Shown here one piece after another: positions 25,960 through 34,863 of a DNA stretch of 62,301 nucleotides (its first letter is position 1; each line of letters opens with the position of its first letter). This DNA comes from Clostridiales bacterium (GTDB lineage Bacteria > Bacillota > Clostridia > Christensenellales > Aristaeellaceae), in NCBI GenBank assembly GCA_012521895.1, contig JAAYLK010000035.1, positions 1-62,301 on the forward strand, written 5' to 3'. Position numbers and translations under genes: made by a program. Below the pieces are notes generated by a model, which saw only the letters and a program-made list of their open reading frames with translations, was not told where the DNA came from and did not search any database.

Positions 25960-26868
25960 CTATCCGTTTTCGTTCGCCGGTGCCAGCAGGGCCGCCACCT
26001 TGAAGGCATCGTCAGTTTTTGTATAGATACCGAGTAAATCTTCTCTCAAATACAAACAAACTTTGGTTTGGTTCGCGATGCCCTCGCTGCCCGGAATGGC
26101 CTCGGCCATCAAGGCAACACCGTTGATTGCCGGTTTTTCAAGGGTTTCTGGCACTTGCAAGGCCGGCATGAACGACAAGGCCTGGCCCATGGGAGTCAGG
26201 AGCGAATCCTGGGTGTTTAATCCACCATGGGCCCACTTCTTCAACTCATCCATGGTGACCGCGTTGTTGATTGTCAGCCCGCTGCTCTCCTCGCGCAGGA
26301 GGAAGCGCATGTGGGCGGGGCAGCCCAGCATCACGCCCAGGTCATGGCACAGCGTCCTGATGTAGACTCCCTTGCCGCAGCGCACGCGAATGAGGGCGCT
26401 GTGGTTTGGCAGCATACGTACCAGGTCCACACTGATGAACTCAGCGTCACGGGGCTCCAGCGCGACTTCAATGCCTTCCCGCGCAAGCGCGTACGCGTTC
26501 TTCCCCTGCACTTTCAAGGCTGAGTACTGAGGAGGCAACTGCCGCATGATGCCTTTGAAATGAGCAAGCGCATCAATCAAGCCTCGCTCACTTGGAAAGT
26601 TGCCGCCTTTTTGAATGACTTTCCCATGGGCGTCCTGCGTATCCGTCGCCGTGCCAAAGGCGACTTCCGCCAGGTACTGCTTTTTGGCATCCATCAGGTA
26701 GTCGTTGATGCGGGTGGCCCTGCCAAGCAGGATGGGCAGCACACCGGCCGCTTCGGGATCAAGCGTTCCGGCATGCCCCGCTTTTGATTTTGTCAGCCGC
26801 TTGATGAAAGCAACCGCCTGGGCAGAGGACATGCCAGGCGGTTTGTAAAAATTGATGACCCCGTTCAT
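25960..26868 (-). CDS. truB: tRNA pseudouridine(55) synthase TruB
   Basis: 302 residues. Conserved N-terminal GVINFYKPPGMSSAQAV and the catalytic segment GHAGTLDPEAAGVLPI with its aspartate identify TruB, which makes pseudouridine 55 in the T loop of tRNA. YIRTLCHDLG is the second family motif. It is the last gene of the rimP-infB operon and overlaps nrnA by 4 bases. The pseudouridine released on tRNA turnover would be a substrate for PsuK/PsuG at 9.5-11.3 kb. Confidence 0.96.
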   Translation of the reverse strand: MNGVINFYKPPGMSSAQAVAFIKRLTKSKAGHAGTLDPEAAGVLPILLGRATRINDYLMDAKKQYLAEVAFGTATDTQDAHGKVIQKGGNFPSERGLIDALAHFKGIMRQLPPQYSALKVQGKNAYALAREGIEVALEPRDAEFISVDLVRMLPNHSALIRVRCGKGVYIRTLCHDLGVMLGCPAHMRFLLREESSGLTINNAVTMDELKKWAHGGLNTQDSLLTPMGQALSFMPALQVPETLEKPAINGVALMAEAIPGSEGIANQTKVCLYLREDLLGIYTKTDDAFKVAALLAPANENG

Positions 26869-27839
26869 TTGCTCGCTTCCTGCTGCATCCGGGACAAAAC
26901 CCTGGGCACGGCCTGGTCAAAGGGCTCGTCCATGGTGCAGCCGGCCGCAAGCAGGTGGCCGCCGCCGCCAAATTCCTTTGCGATGTCGGATACCTTGTAG
27001 GGTGTCAGGGCGCGAAAACTGAACTTGGTCTGTTTTTCAGTCACTTCACTGGCGAGAAAGCACATCTTGACCCCGATGATATTCAGGGCATAGTTGACCA
27101 GGCCTTCGGTCTGTTCGTGGCTGGCGCCGGTCTGAGCGAAGTCCTCCTTCCGCAGCATCATGCTGGTCAGCTTGCCTTCGCTGTAAAAAGTCAGCGAGTT
27201 TAGGGCCCGTCCAAGCAGCTTGATAAAGTTGAGTTCCTTGGTCAGGTGGAGCGCTCTTGAATAGGTGACAATGTCCAGGCCAGCGCGCATCAACGCGCTC
27301 ACCTGGTCAAAAAACTCCGCGTCCATCTGGCCGAAACTGAAGTTGCCGGTATCGGTGGAAACCGCTGTGTACAGGCAGGCGGCGCTGTCCGGCGTCAAAT
27401 CCACCAGCATCTCCTGGTACAGGCGAAATACCAGGTTCCCGGTGGCGGCAACCTTGGCGTCGACATAATTGTACTTGCCAAACAAGGTGTTGGAGGTGTG
27501 GTGGTCAATCACCAACGTCTCCGGGCTGGCTTGAAAGAGCGGCCTGGCGTCCCCCAGGCGCTCCATGTCAGAGGCGTCCATGGACACAAACAGGTCAAAG
27601 GCCTGACCGCTGACTTCCGCGGGCGACTTCACCAACTCCCAGCCAGGCAAAATGCGCAGGTTCTGCGGCACCGGGTCATGGCAGATGGGCGTAACATCCT
27701 TGCCGACGTTTTTTAACAGCCAGGTGGCGGCAAGCAAGGACCCGATGGCGTCACCATCGGGTTGCAGGTGGGTGCACAGGACCAGGCGCTGCGCATGATT
27801 GAGCAGGCCTGCGGTTTCACTCAGGCTGATTGTCTTCAT
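26865..27839 (-). CDS. nrnA: DHH-family oligoribonuclease/pAp phosphatase NrnA-like
   Basis: 324 residues. DHH motifs are CTHLQPDGDAIGSLLA (I), SMDASDMERLG (II), VIDHHTSN (III, the DHH box) and STDTGNFSF (IV), with the DHHA1 motif GGGGHLLAAGC at the C-terminus. NrnA degrades short RNAs and may dephosphorylate pAp; in Mycoplasma-type orthologues and others c-di-AMP breakdown products (pApA) are substrates, which would fit PgpH here. The ATG at 27839 overlaps rbfA by 23 bases and has AAAGG upstream; an in-frame start at 27863 is less likely. Confidence 0.9.
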   Translation of the reverse strand: MKTISLSETAGLLNHAQRLVLCTHLQPDGDAIGSLLAATWLLKNVGKDVTPICHDPVPQNLRILPGWELVKSPAEVSGQAFDLFVSMDASDMERLGDARPLFQASPETLVIDHHTSNTLFGKYNYVDAKVAATGNLVFRLYQEMLVDLTPDSAACLYTAVSTDTGNFSFGQMDAEFFDQVSALMRAGLDIVTYSRALHLTKELNFIKLLGRALNSLTFYSEGKLTSMMLRKEDFAQTGASHEQTEGLVNYALNIIGVKMCFLASEVTEKQTKFSFRALTPYKVSDIAKEFGGGGHLLAAGCTMDEPFDQAVPRVLSRMQQEASK

Positions 27840-28203
27840 CGTTGCGCCTTTGTTCCTCATCACCCAGCACTTGCTTTAAAACCCCCGCGATGTGCAGGCC
27901 GTAGGCGATGTTTCTGTCCCCTACAAAGTGCAGTTCGGGCGTGTAGCGGATGGTGAGCATGTTGCCCAGTGCATGGCGCAGCAAGCCCGCCGCCCCCTTG
28001 AGCGCCTTGACCATATCCTCCAGCTTGTCTTCTTCCAAAACGCTGATATAGACTTTGGCGCTGCGCAGGTCTTTTGTTGGCTCCACGCGCGTGATGCTGA
28101 AGGTACCGCTTTTCAGCCGCGGGTCATTGAGTTCTTCCCGGATGATTTTATCGAGGTTCTTTTTGATCTCCTCTGCAATCCGGTTTTGCCGGTATTGTGC
28201 CAC
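27817..28203 (-). CDS. rbfA: ribosome-binding factor A
   Basis: 128 residues, a single KH-like domain with RIAEEIKKNLDKIIREELNDPR at the N-terminus (shown here in overlapping parts: RIAEEIKKNLDKII and REELNDPR), FSITRVEPTKDL and LRHALGNMLTIRYTPELHF. RbfA binds the 16S rRNA 5' helix late in 30S maturation and supports cold adaptation. The start codon is GTG, 5 bases after AAGGAGTACAC. It follows infB by 9 bases, as in most bacteria. Confidence 0.95.
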   Translation of the reverse strand: MAQYRQNRIAEEIKKNLDKIIREELNDPRLKSGTFSITRVEPTKDLRSAKVYISVLEEDKLEDMVKALKGAAGLLRHALGNMLTIRYTPELHFVGDRNIAYGLHIAGVLKQVLGDEEQRRNDEDNQPE

Positions 28204-28212
28204 GTGTACTCC

Positions 28213-31056
28213 TTAACGCTCGATCTCTTCCATCATGAAGCATTCGATGACGTCTTTGTCTTTGATATCATTGTAGTTTTCAAGGCCGATGCCGCATTCA
28301 TAGCCGGAGGCCACCTCACGCACATCGTCCTTGAAGCGGCGCAGGGAGGACAGCTTGCCCTCAAAGATGACCACGTTGTCACGCAGCAGGCGGACAGGCT
28401 GGTTGCGCTGCATCTTGCCGTCGGTCACATAGCAGCCGGCGATGGTGCCAGAACCCGTGATCTTGAACACGTTGCGCACCTCAGCATGGCCCAGGATGAC
28501 TTCCTTGAACTCCGGCGCCAGCATGCCCTTCATGGCCTTCTCAATGTCCTCGATGGCCTGGTAGATGACGCGGTAGAGGCGGATGTCGATGTTTTCCTTG
28601 GCTGCCACTTCGCGCGCGTTGTTGTCCGGGCGGATGTTGAAGCCAATGATGATGGCATTGGCGGTGGCCGCCAGGTTGACGTCGTCCTTGGTGATCGCGC
28701 CGACGCCTGAGTGCAGGACATTGATCTTCACCTGGTCGGTGTTGAGTTTTTCAAGCGACTGGCGCACGGCCTCGGCGGAGCCCTGGACGTCTGCCTTGAT
28801 GAGGATGTTCAGCGTGAGCTGCTCGCCTTCCTTGATGTTTGCGAACAAGGTGTCCAGCGTGACAGCGGAGGAGGCGGCGACACGCTGCTCCTTGAGGCGG
28901 TCCTCGCGCTCCTTGGCGACCTGGCGGACCAGCTTGTCATCGCTGACAGCGATCATCTCATCACCGGCCTGTGGCACGGTGTCAAAGCCGGAGATTTCTA
29001 CAGGCATGGCGGGGCCGGCTTCACGGACGTTTTCACCGCGGTCATTAAGCAGGGCGCGGACGCGGCCAGCTGCCATGCCGGCGATGATGTTGTCGCCGAC
29101 GCGCAGGGTGCCGTTTTTGAGCAGCACGGTGGCCAGTGAGCCACGGCTCTTGTCCAGCTTGGCTTCGATGATGATGCCGCGCGCCAGGCGGTTGGGGTTG
29201 GCCTGCAGCTGCAGGACTTCGGCCTGCAGCAGAATCATTTCAAGCAGGGTATCCACGCCTTCACCGGTCTTGGCGGAGACGGGCACCATGATGGTGTCAC
29301 CGCCCCAGTCCTCCGGCACCATGTTGTACGCGGTCAGATCCTGTTTGATGCGCTCGGGGTTGGCTTCGGGCTTGTCCATCTTGTTGATGGCGACGATGAT
29401 GGGCACGCCGGCGGCCTTGGCGTGGTTGATGGCTTCCACGGTCTGGGGCATGACGCCGTCATCCGCCGCGACCACCAGCACCGCGATGTCCGTGGACTGG
29501 GCGCCGCGGGCGCGCATGGCGGTAAAGGCCTCGTGGCCCGGGGTGTCCAGGAAGGTGATGGTCTGGCCGTTGAGGTTGACAGTGTAGGCGCCGATGTGCT
29601 GGGTGATGCCGCCGGCTTCCCCGCGGGTGACGTGGGCGTCACGGATGTAGTCCAGCAGGGATGTCTTGCCGTGGTCAACGTGGCCCATGATGGTGATGAC
29701 CGGCGGGCGAGGCTGCAGCTCGGACGCGTCGTCGATTTCATCGGCGGTCTCAATCATCTGGTCTTCCGCGGTGCGGCCCAGGCGCTTGATGAGTTCTACA
29801 CCGAATTCTGAGCAGACCAGGGACGCTGTATCGTAGTCCAGCTCGCTGTTGATGGTGGCCATGTTGCCAAGGAGCAGCAATTTTTTCAGGATTTCACCCG
29901 CGGGCTTGCCGATGCGCTCGGTCAGGTCCTTGACGGTGATGGTTTCCTGGGTCATGTACGCTGTCTCAATTTTGATGGGCGCCATCATTTGCTGGGCGGA
30001 AGGCTTCCTTGAGCGCGCGCGCTTGCCGCCGCGCACCACATCATCATCCATCCTAAAGGGCTGGGACTTGCGGACGCTTTGCTTGCGCTGCTTGCTGACA
30101 TGCTCGGGATCCGGCTTGCGGACGTAGTTTTTCTTGTTGGGGTCATAATTGCTGACCCGGTCTTTTTCCATGGGGATGGCCAACTCATCCCCGCTCGGAC
30201 GGACCGCTGCGGGCCTTGCCTGGCCAGGCCTGCCCATGGGGGCGCCGGGCCTGCCGCCTGCCGCGGGGGCCGGACGGCCGAACTGTTGGGCACCGGGTGC
30301 CGGGCGGCCATACTGCTGGGCGCCGGGCGCTGGGCGGCCATACTGCTGGGCACCGGGCGCCGGGCGGCCATATTGCTGCGCGCCGGGTGCCGGACGGCCA
30401 TATTGCTGCTGGGCGCCGGGCGCCGGGCGGCCGTACTGGGGCGAACCAGGCGCCGGGCGGCCATATTGGCGCGGCGCGCCGGGCTGGGCTTGACCGGTCG
30501 CAAAGCGTCCCTGGATGCCGCCTGCCGCAGGCGCGACGGGGGCTGCGGGCGCGGCGGCGGGCTTTTCAACCACAGGCTGCGCGGCCACTGGCTGGACAAC
30601 CGGTGCTTCAACAGGCTTCTCCGCTTCGGCAGGCTTTTCGACTGGCTGCGCGGGAGCGGCCTCCTGCGCGGCAACCGGCTGTTCTGCAGCCTTTTCTTCC
30701 ACTGCCTTGACTTCGGGTACGGGCTCAAGCTTGGTTTCAGGCTGTGCCACCGGCGCGCTCACCGGCTCTTCCACTGCCTCCTGCTTTGCCTGTTGGGCAG
30801 CAGCATCAAGAATCGCCTGCTCGTCTTCGTCAGGCATCGTCCAGGCCTTGGTCTGTGCCTGCATCAGCTGCTGCTGTTGCTCATGGCGCTGGCGCTGGCG
30901 CTCTTCTTCCTCCTGGCGAAGGAAGACCGATTCCTGCTGGCGCAGCATTTGCAGCATGATGTCAGCATTGCGTTTCACCCGCTCAGTTTCTGAGAGAATG
31001 ACGCCTGCCTTCTGATTGAGATCCTTGATGGTGTCTTTGAGACCGACTTTTGACAT
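28213..31056 (-). CDS. infB: translation initiation factor IF-2
   Basis: 947 residues. The N-terminal third is low-complexity: charged coiled coil (about 40-75), Pro/Ala/Glu-rich stretch (100-190), then a tandem [10 protein letters not shown] repeat (about 196-262). IF2_N follows ([18 protein letters not shown]), then the GTPase domain with [12 protein letters not shown] (G1), [15 protein letters not shown] (G3) and NKMDKP (G4), domain II, domain III and the C-terminal fMet-tRNA-binding domain. IF-2 places initiator tRNA on the 30S subunit. GGAGGA lies about 10 bases before the ATG. The long repeat-bearing N-terminus is unusual in detail though variable N-termini are normal. Confidence 0.97.
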   Translation of the reverse strand: MSKVGLKDTIKDLNQKAGVILSETERVKRNADIMLQMLRQQESVFLRQEEEERQRQRHEQQQQLMQAQTKAWTMPDEDEQAILDAAAQQAKQEAVEEPVSAPVAQPETKLEPVPEVKAVEEKAAEQPVAAQEAAPAQPVEKPAEAEKPVEAPVVQPVAAQPVVEKPAAAPAAPVAPAAGGIQGRFATGQAQPGAPRQYGRPAPGSPQYGRPAPGAQQQYGRPAPGAQQYGRPAPGAQQYGRPAPGAQQYGRPAPGAQQFGRPAPAAGGRPGAPMGRPGQARPAAVRPSGDELAIPMEKDRVSNYDPNKKNYVRKPDPEHVSKQRKQSVRKSQPFRMDDDVVRGGKRARSRKPSAQQMMAPIKIETAYMTQETITVKDLTERIGKPAGEILKKLLLLGNMATINSELDYDTASLVCSEFGVELIKRLGRTAEDQMIETADEIDDASELQPRPPVITIMGHVDHGKTSLLDYIRDAHVTRGEAGGITQHIGAYTVNLNGQTITFLDTPGHEAFTAMRARGAQSTDIAVLVVAADDGVMPQTVEAINHAKAAGVPIIVAINKMDKPEANPERIKQDLTAYNMVPEDWGGDTIMVPVSAKTGEGVDTLLEMILLQAEVLQLQANPNRLARGIIIEAKLDKSRGSLATVLLKNGTLRVGDNIIAGMAAGRVRALLNDRGENVREAGPAMPVEISGFDTVPQAGDEMIAVSDDKLVRQVAKEREDRLKEQRVAASSAVTLDTLFANIKEGEQLTLNILIKADVQGSAEAVRQSLEKLNTDQVKINVLHSGVGAITKDDVNLAATANAIIIGFNIRPDNNAREVAAKENIDIRLYRVIYQAIEDIEKAMKGMLAPEFKEVILGHAEVRNVFKITGSGTIAGCYVTDGKMQRNQPVRLLRDNVVIFEGKLSSLRRFKDDVREVASGYECGIGLENYNDIKDKDVIECFMMEEIER
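30276..30470. repeat. 30-base tandem repeat inside infB
   Basis: The plus-strand landmark GGCCA/GGCCG recurs at 30276, 30306, 30336, 30366, 30396, 30429 and 30459, a period of exactly 30 bases with one 33-base unit. Each unit encodes [10 protein letters not shown] in infB, with Q/F/SP variants at the edges. Confidence 0.9.
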
Positions 31057-31076
31057 TAAGGCTTAGTCCTCCAAAA

Positions 31077-31406
31077 TCATTGCGCAGCCGCGTTATCAGC
31101 TACGTCATTGGTGTTCATTGTGATCAGCTGCCGGGCAAAACTGCCCGTTTTCACAGCCGCCGCGGCCATTCCCGGCCGCCCGCAGGCCTTGCCCAGGATG
31201 CCCGCATCCAAAAGCATAACCTGTATGCCGTAATGATTGCAAGCATCGCGCATCTTTTTCAGGGTATTGGCGCTTGCTTGAGGCTCAAGGAGTGCTACCT
31301 GGGCTTTCTTGTCGCGGATGAGCTTGAGGCTCATTTCAGCCCCAGGCACCAAGTGCCCCGCCCGGAAGGCCAGCCCCAGAAGACCAGCCAGCTTCTCAGC
31401 TTCCAT
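31077..31406 (-). CDS. ylxQ: L7Ae-family ribosomal protein YlxQ
   Basis: 109 residues of the L7Ae/L30e/S12e/Gadd45 fold: KLAGLLGLAFRAGHLVPG at the N-terminus, KLIRDKKAQVALLEPQAS, and a C-terminal LGKACGRPGMAAAAV. Family members bind kink-turn RNA; YlxQ has no firmly assigned target. ATG 31406 is preceded by AAGGAAG and overlaps the end of rnpM by 11 bases; a start at 31430 would add 8 residues. Position between rnpM and infB is the standard one. Confidence 0.9.
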   Translation of the reverse strand: MEAEKLAGLLGLAFRAGHLVPGAEMSLKLIRDKKAQVALLEPQASANTLKKMRDACNHYGIQVMLLDAGILGKACGRPGMAAAAVKTGSFARQLITMNTNDVADNAAAQ

Positions 31407-31686
31407 GCGGATCTTCCTTGGGTTTTGCATGGGCGATCTGCGCTTGCAGTTGCTGGGTGATGTCCGGGGAGATGCCGCGCTCCAGAGCCCGGTCCAGCTG
31501 CTTTTGCTTGATGGCGCGCCCCAGGCAGTTGGCGTCCGGGCAGATGTAAGCCCCCCTGCCAGATTTCTTTCCTGTGAAATCAATCAGGATGTCGTCCTCC
31601 GGCGTGCGCACGACGCGCAGCAAGTCCTTTTTGGGCTTCATCTCCCTGCAGCCAACGCACATGCGCAGCGGGATTTTCTTGGCCAT
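31396..31686 (-). CDS. rnpM: RNase P modulator RnpM (YlxR)
   Basis: 96 residues with the YlxR signature: RMCVGCREMKPKKDLLRVVR at the N-terminus and GRGAYICPDANCLGRAIK, whose CxxC-type cysteines and basic patch form the RNA-binding surface. In B. subtilis the protein binds and modulates RNase P; transfer of that role is by homology. ATG 31686 follows CAGGAG; the preceding TTG codon in frame is not needed. It lies 12 bases after nusA. Confidence 0.93.
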   Translation of the reverse strand: MAKKIPLRMCVGCREMKPKKDLLRVVRTPEDDILIDFTGKKSGRGAYICPDANCLGRAIKQKQLDRALERGISPDITQQLQAQIAHAKPKEDPHGS

Positions 31687-31698
31687 CAAACGCTCCTG

Positions 31699-32850
31699 TT
31701 ACTCCTGGTAGGGAAGGCCGTCGCCTTCTTCATTGTACTCCTGGTCGAGCAGGCTTTGCTCGCGCATCACCTGCTGCTGCATCAACTCGTCAAACTGGCT
31801 CTGGGATTTGATGTCAATCTTCCAGCTGGTGAGCTTGGCGGCCAGGCGCGCGTTTTGGCCTTCTTTGCCAATGGCCAGGGACAGCTGCATGTCCGGGACC
31901 ACCACGCGGCAGATTTTCTCTTCTTCTGAGATGAACACGCTGACCACGTGGGCGGGGTTGAGCGCGTTGGCCACAAACTCCGCCGGGTCCGGAGACCACT
32001 TGATGATGTCGATTTTCTCGTTGCGCAGCTCGTTGACCACCTTTTCCACACGGGAACCACGGGGGCCAACGCAGGCGCCGACCGGATCGATCATCGGATC
32101 CATGGAGTAGACCGCGATTTTGGTGCGGCTGCCGGCTTCACGGGCGATGGAGCGAATCTGCACCACACCGGTGGCGATTTCCGGCACTTCCATTTCAAAA
32201 AGGCGCTTGACCAGGCCCGGGTGGATGCGGCTGACATAGACCTGCGGGGCGCGCTGGAATTCAGTGCCCGAGCGGCGGACTTTCAGGACGTAGACCTTGA
32301 TGTGCTCGCCGTCGCGGTAGCTCTCCCCGGGGATGAACTCACTGCTTTCCATGATGCCTTCGGTGCGGCCCAGCTCCAGGTAGGCGGCCTTGGGCTCCAC
32401 ACGCTGGACGATGCCGGTGAGGATTTCATTTTCTTTTTCGATGTACTCATCATAGATTTTGCCGCGCTCGGATTCGCGGATTTTCTGCACCAGCATCTGC
32501 TTGGCGGTCTGCGCGGCGACGCGGCCGAAGTTGTCCGGCGTGACGTCGATTTCCACGATGTCGCCCACATGGAAGTTGGGGCCGATTTCCAGGGCGTCCT
32601 CCAGGGAGATCTGCAGCTCCGGCTCTTCCACGACGTCGGCCACTACCTTGCGCAGGTAGACACGGGCGCCGTCCTTGCGGGTCAAGTGCACCGCCAGGTT
32701 GGTGACAGCGGCGCCTGCCTGGCGGTTGCTGCGGCGGTAGGCTGCCTTCAGCGCCTCTTCAATGGTGTCCACCAACACCTCTTCATTCATGTCCTTTTCG
32801 CGCGCCAGCATGGAGATGGCTTCAATCAGGTCAACTTTTTGCTCGTTCAT
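31699..32850 (-). CDS. nusA: transcription termination/antitermination protein NusA
   Basis: 383 residues: N-terminal RNA-polymerase-binding domain (about 1-130), S1 domain (135-200, with GIVQRVEPKAAYLELG), then two KH domains containing SMDPMIDPVGACVGPRGSR and LSLAIGKEGQNARLA. The E. coli-type C-terminal acidic repeats are absent, as usual in Bacillota. NusA promotes hairpin-dependent pausing and termination and may act on the leader hairpin of this very operon. The start overlaps the rimP stop by 4 bases. Confidence 0.96.
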   Translation of the reverse strand: MNEQKVDLIEAISMLAREKDMNEEVLVDTIEEALKAAYRRSNRQAGAAVTNLAVHLTRKDGARVYLRKVVADVVEEPELQISLEDALEIGPNFHVGDIVEIDVTPDNFGRVAAQTAKQMLVQKIRESERGKIYDEYIEKENEILTGIVQRVEPKAAYLELGRTEGIMESSEFIPGESYRDGEHIKVYVLKVRRSGTEFQRAPQVYVSRIHPGLVKRLFEMEVPEIATGVVQIRSIAREAGSRTKIAVYSMDPMIDPVGACVGPRGSRVEKVVNELRNEKIDIIKWSPDPAEFVANALNPAHVVSVFISEEEKICRVVVPDMQLSLAIGKEGQNARLAAKLTSWKIDIKSQSQFDELMQQQVMREQSLLDQEYNEEGDGLPYQE

Positions 32851-33344
32851 TGTGTTTCCTCCTCGGTTTGCGTCTGGGCTTGGTCCAGGACGCTCAGGTC
32901 GATGGTTCGTCTTGCCAGCGCGACTTCTTTCCTAGGGAAGGTGAGTTCGCCTTGCGCGGTCTGCAGATAAAAGGTGTCGTTCTCAAGCTTGCTCAGGATG
33001 CCGTTGTATTCCTTGCTGCCATCACGGGGCTTGAACAGCTTGATTTCCACCTCATGCCCCGCTGCCTTCCGGGCGTCCCGCTCAGTTTTGATAGGCCGGT
33101 CCAGGCCCGCGGAACATACCTCCAAAAAGTCGTAGTCAACCTGTTCAAGCAGCGGCTGCACAGCCTTGTGAAAAACCTCACAGTCATCCAGCGTGATGCC
33201 GCCGGGCTTGTCCAGGTGGATGCGCAGGTAGACCCCGGCAGGCTCCTTGTCAAATACGGTTTCCAGGTGTTCAAAGCCCATTGACTGCGCGGTCTTTTCA
33301 CTGATTGCCTCAGCGTATTCAATGGGTCTGGTTTTCTTTGCCAT
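32847..33344 (-). CDS. rimP: ribosome maturation factor RimP
   Basis: 165 residues with the two RimP domains; YLRIHLDKPGGITLDDCE and LEVCSAGLDRPIKTERD are the family core. RimP assists assembly of the 30S head and platform. The ATG at 33344 stands behind AAGGGGA, within the leader discussed separately. It is the first gene of the eight-gene operon rimP-nusA-rnpM-ylxQ-infB-rbfA-nrnA-truB, all overlapping or closely spaced. Confidence 0.93.
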   Translation of the reverse strand: MAKKTRPIEYAEAISEKTAQSMGFEHLETVFDKEPAGVYLRIHLDKPGGITLDDCEVFHKAVQPLLEQVDYDFLEVCSAGLDRPIKTERDARKAAGHEVEIKLFKPRDGSKEYNGILSKLENDTFYLQTAQGELTFPRKEVALARRTIDLSVLDQAQTQTEEETQ

Positions 33345-33361
33345 GGTGTTCCCCTTCAATA

Positions 33362-33420
33362 CAAAAAGCGGGACTTGCTGCAGTGCGCATGCAATTGGCG
33401 AGGGCAAACAAGCCCCGCTT
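33362..33420 (-). terminator. leader terminator/attenuator hairpin before rimP
   Basis: On the minus strand AAGCGGGGCTTG (33409-33420) pairs with CAAGTCCCGCTT (33366-33377), 12 pairs with one G-U, across a loop of about 31 bases, followed by TTTTTG. It lies in the roughly 140-base leader between the promoter at 33489 and rimP, so it can stop transcription before the operon. Confidence 0.65.
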
Positions 33421-33488
33421 CATGCCATCTGCAACCCCCACTTCTTCGTTAAGCCCTTCTTTCTTCGTCAATACAATCGTACCAATGA

Positions 33489-33517
33489 ATAGTACCACGG
33501 ATTCAATCGGTTTACAA
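33489..33517 (-). promoter_or_regulatory. sigma-A promoter of the rimP-nusA-infB operon
   Basis: Minus-strand TTGTAA (33512-33517), a 17-base spacer and TACTAT (33489-33494), some 150 bases upstream of rimP. Confidence 0.65.
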
Positions 33518-33564
33518 GCAATTTGACAAAGCTATCCACCAAATGCGCCATCCCTCCGCTTTCC

Positions 33565-33594
33565 TTGACAGCACAGGCTCAAGGATCCTATAAT
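33565..33594 (+). promoter_or_regulatory. strong sigma-A promoter of tyrS
   Basis: A perfect TTGACA (33565-33570) and a perfect TATAAT (33589-33594) with an 18-base spacer. The leader to tyrS is only about 35 bases, so there is no room for a T-box riboswitch. Confidence 0.85.
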
Positions 33595-33636
33595 CGATTG
33601 AAATCCTTGGCAGAATGAACGATTGGGAGGCACATC

Positions 33637-34863
33637 ATGCACATTCTTGACACCTTGAAGGAACGCGGCCTGCTGGCGCAAATCACCTTTGAGGATGAGT
33701 TATACAAGCAGCTGGAAAAGGAGCCGACCACTTTTTACGTGGGCTTTGACCCCACGGCCGCCAGCCTCCATTTTGGGCACTTTGTGCCGGTCATCGCCAT
33801 GCGCCACATGCAGCAGGCCGGGCACAAGCCCATCGCGCTGGTGGGCGGGGGCACCGTTCAGGTGGCGGACCCTTCCGGGAAAACCGAGCTGCGCAAGATG
33901 ATGTCGCTGGACACCATTGCCTACAACGCGGAAAAGATCAAGGAACAATTGGCGCGCTTCATCAGCTTTGAGGACGGCAAAGCGCTGATGGTCAACAATG
34001 CGGACTGGCTGACGCCGCTCAAATATCTGCCTTTCCTGCGGGAAATCGGCCCGCTGTTTTCCGTCAACCGCATGCTGACGGCGGAAGCCTACCGCCTGCG
34101 CATGGAAAAGGGGCTCACCTTCCTTGAGTTCAACTACATGATCATGCAGGCCTATGACTTTTTGGAGCTGTTCCGCCGCCATGGCTGCCGGCTGCAGATG
34201 GGCGGGGACGACCAGTGGAGCAACATTCTGGCCGGCGCTGACCTCATCCGCCGCAAGGAGGGCGAGGCCGCTTTCGCGCTGACGATGAGCCTGCTGATGA
34301 ACTCCGAAGGCCAGAAGATGGGCAAGACCGAGCGCGGCGCGCTCTGGCTGGACGCCGAGCTGTGCTCCCCCTATGAATTCTATCAATATTGGCGCAACAT
34401 CGCCGATGCCGATGTTGAAAAGACCCTGGCCATGCTGACCTTCCTGCCCATGGACGAGGTGCGCCGCCTGGGCGCGCTGGAAGGCGCCGCCATCAACGAG
34501 GCCAAAGCCACCCTGGCGTATGAGACCACCAAGCTGGTCCATGGCGAGGAAGAAGCCCAGAAGGCGCAGCAGGCTTCCGCCGCCCTGTTCTCCGGCGCGG
34601 GCAACATGGACGAGGTGCCTACCTATGAATTGCCCCTGGCCTTGCTGGAAGAAGACAGCCGCCTAACCAGCATCCTCTTCCTGTGCGGGCTGTGCACCAG
34701 CCGCAGCCAGGCGCGCAAAATGGTGGAGCAGGGCGCGATTGTGATGAACGACAGCAAGGTGGAAGATACCGAATTGCGCTTGAACGCGGAGGATTTCCCG
34801 ACGGACGGCCTGCTGCTGCGGCGCGGCAAGAAGAACTACTGCCGCGTCATCCTCAAGCGATGA
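33637..34863 (+). CDS. tyrS: tyrosine-tRNA ligase
   Basis: 408 residues, class I synthetase charging tRNA-Tyr. The HIGH-type motif is HFGH in PTAASLHFGHFVP, the KMSKS-type motif is KMGKT, and GGDDQWSNILAG is the tyrosine-pocket region. A C-terminal S4 RNA-binding domain covers about 340-408 (SRSQARKMVEQGAIVMND). GGGAGG precedes the ATG. The stop overlaps the yigZ start (ATGA). Expression appears constitutive from a consensus promoter. Confidence 0.96.
   Translation: MHILDTLKERGLLAQITFEDELYKQLEKEPTTFYVGFDPTAASLHFGHFVPVIAMRHMQQAGHKPIALVGGGTVQVADPSGKTELRKMMSLDTIAYNAEKIKEQLARFISFEDGKALMVNNADWLTPLKYLPFLREIGPLFSVNRMLTAEAYRLRMEKGLTFLEFNYMIMQAYDFLELFRRHGCRLQMGGDDQWSNILAGADLIRRKEGEAAFALTMSLLMNSEGQKMGKTERGALWLDAELCSPYEFYQYWRNIADADVEKTLAMLTFLPMDEVRRLGALEGAAINEAKATLAYETTKLVHGEEEAQKAQQASAALFSGAGNMDEVPTYELPLALLEEDSRLTSILFLCGLCTSRSQARKMVEQGAIVMNDSKVEDTELRLNAEDFPTDGLLLRRGKKNYCRVILKR

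Noticed and set aside
30276-30470. Regular repeat that could suggest a CRISPR array
   Set aside because: The repeats are directly tandem without spacers and encode a peptide repeat inside infB.
33520-33636. Possible T-box riboswitch before tyrS
   Set aside because: The consensus promoter leaves a leader of only about 35 bases and there is no AGGGTGG-type T-box sequence.
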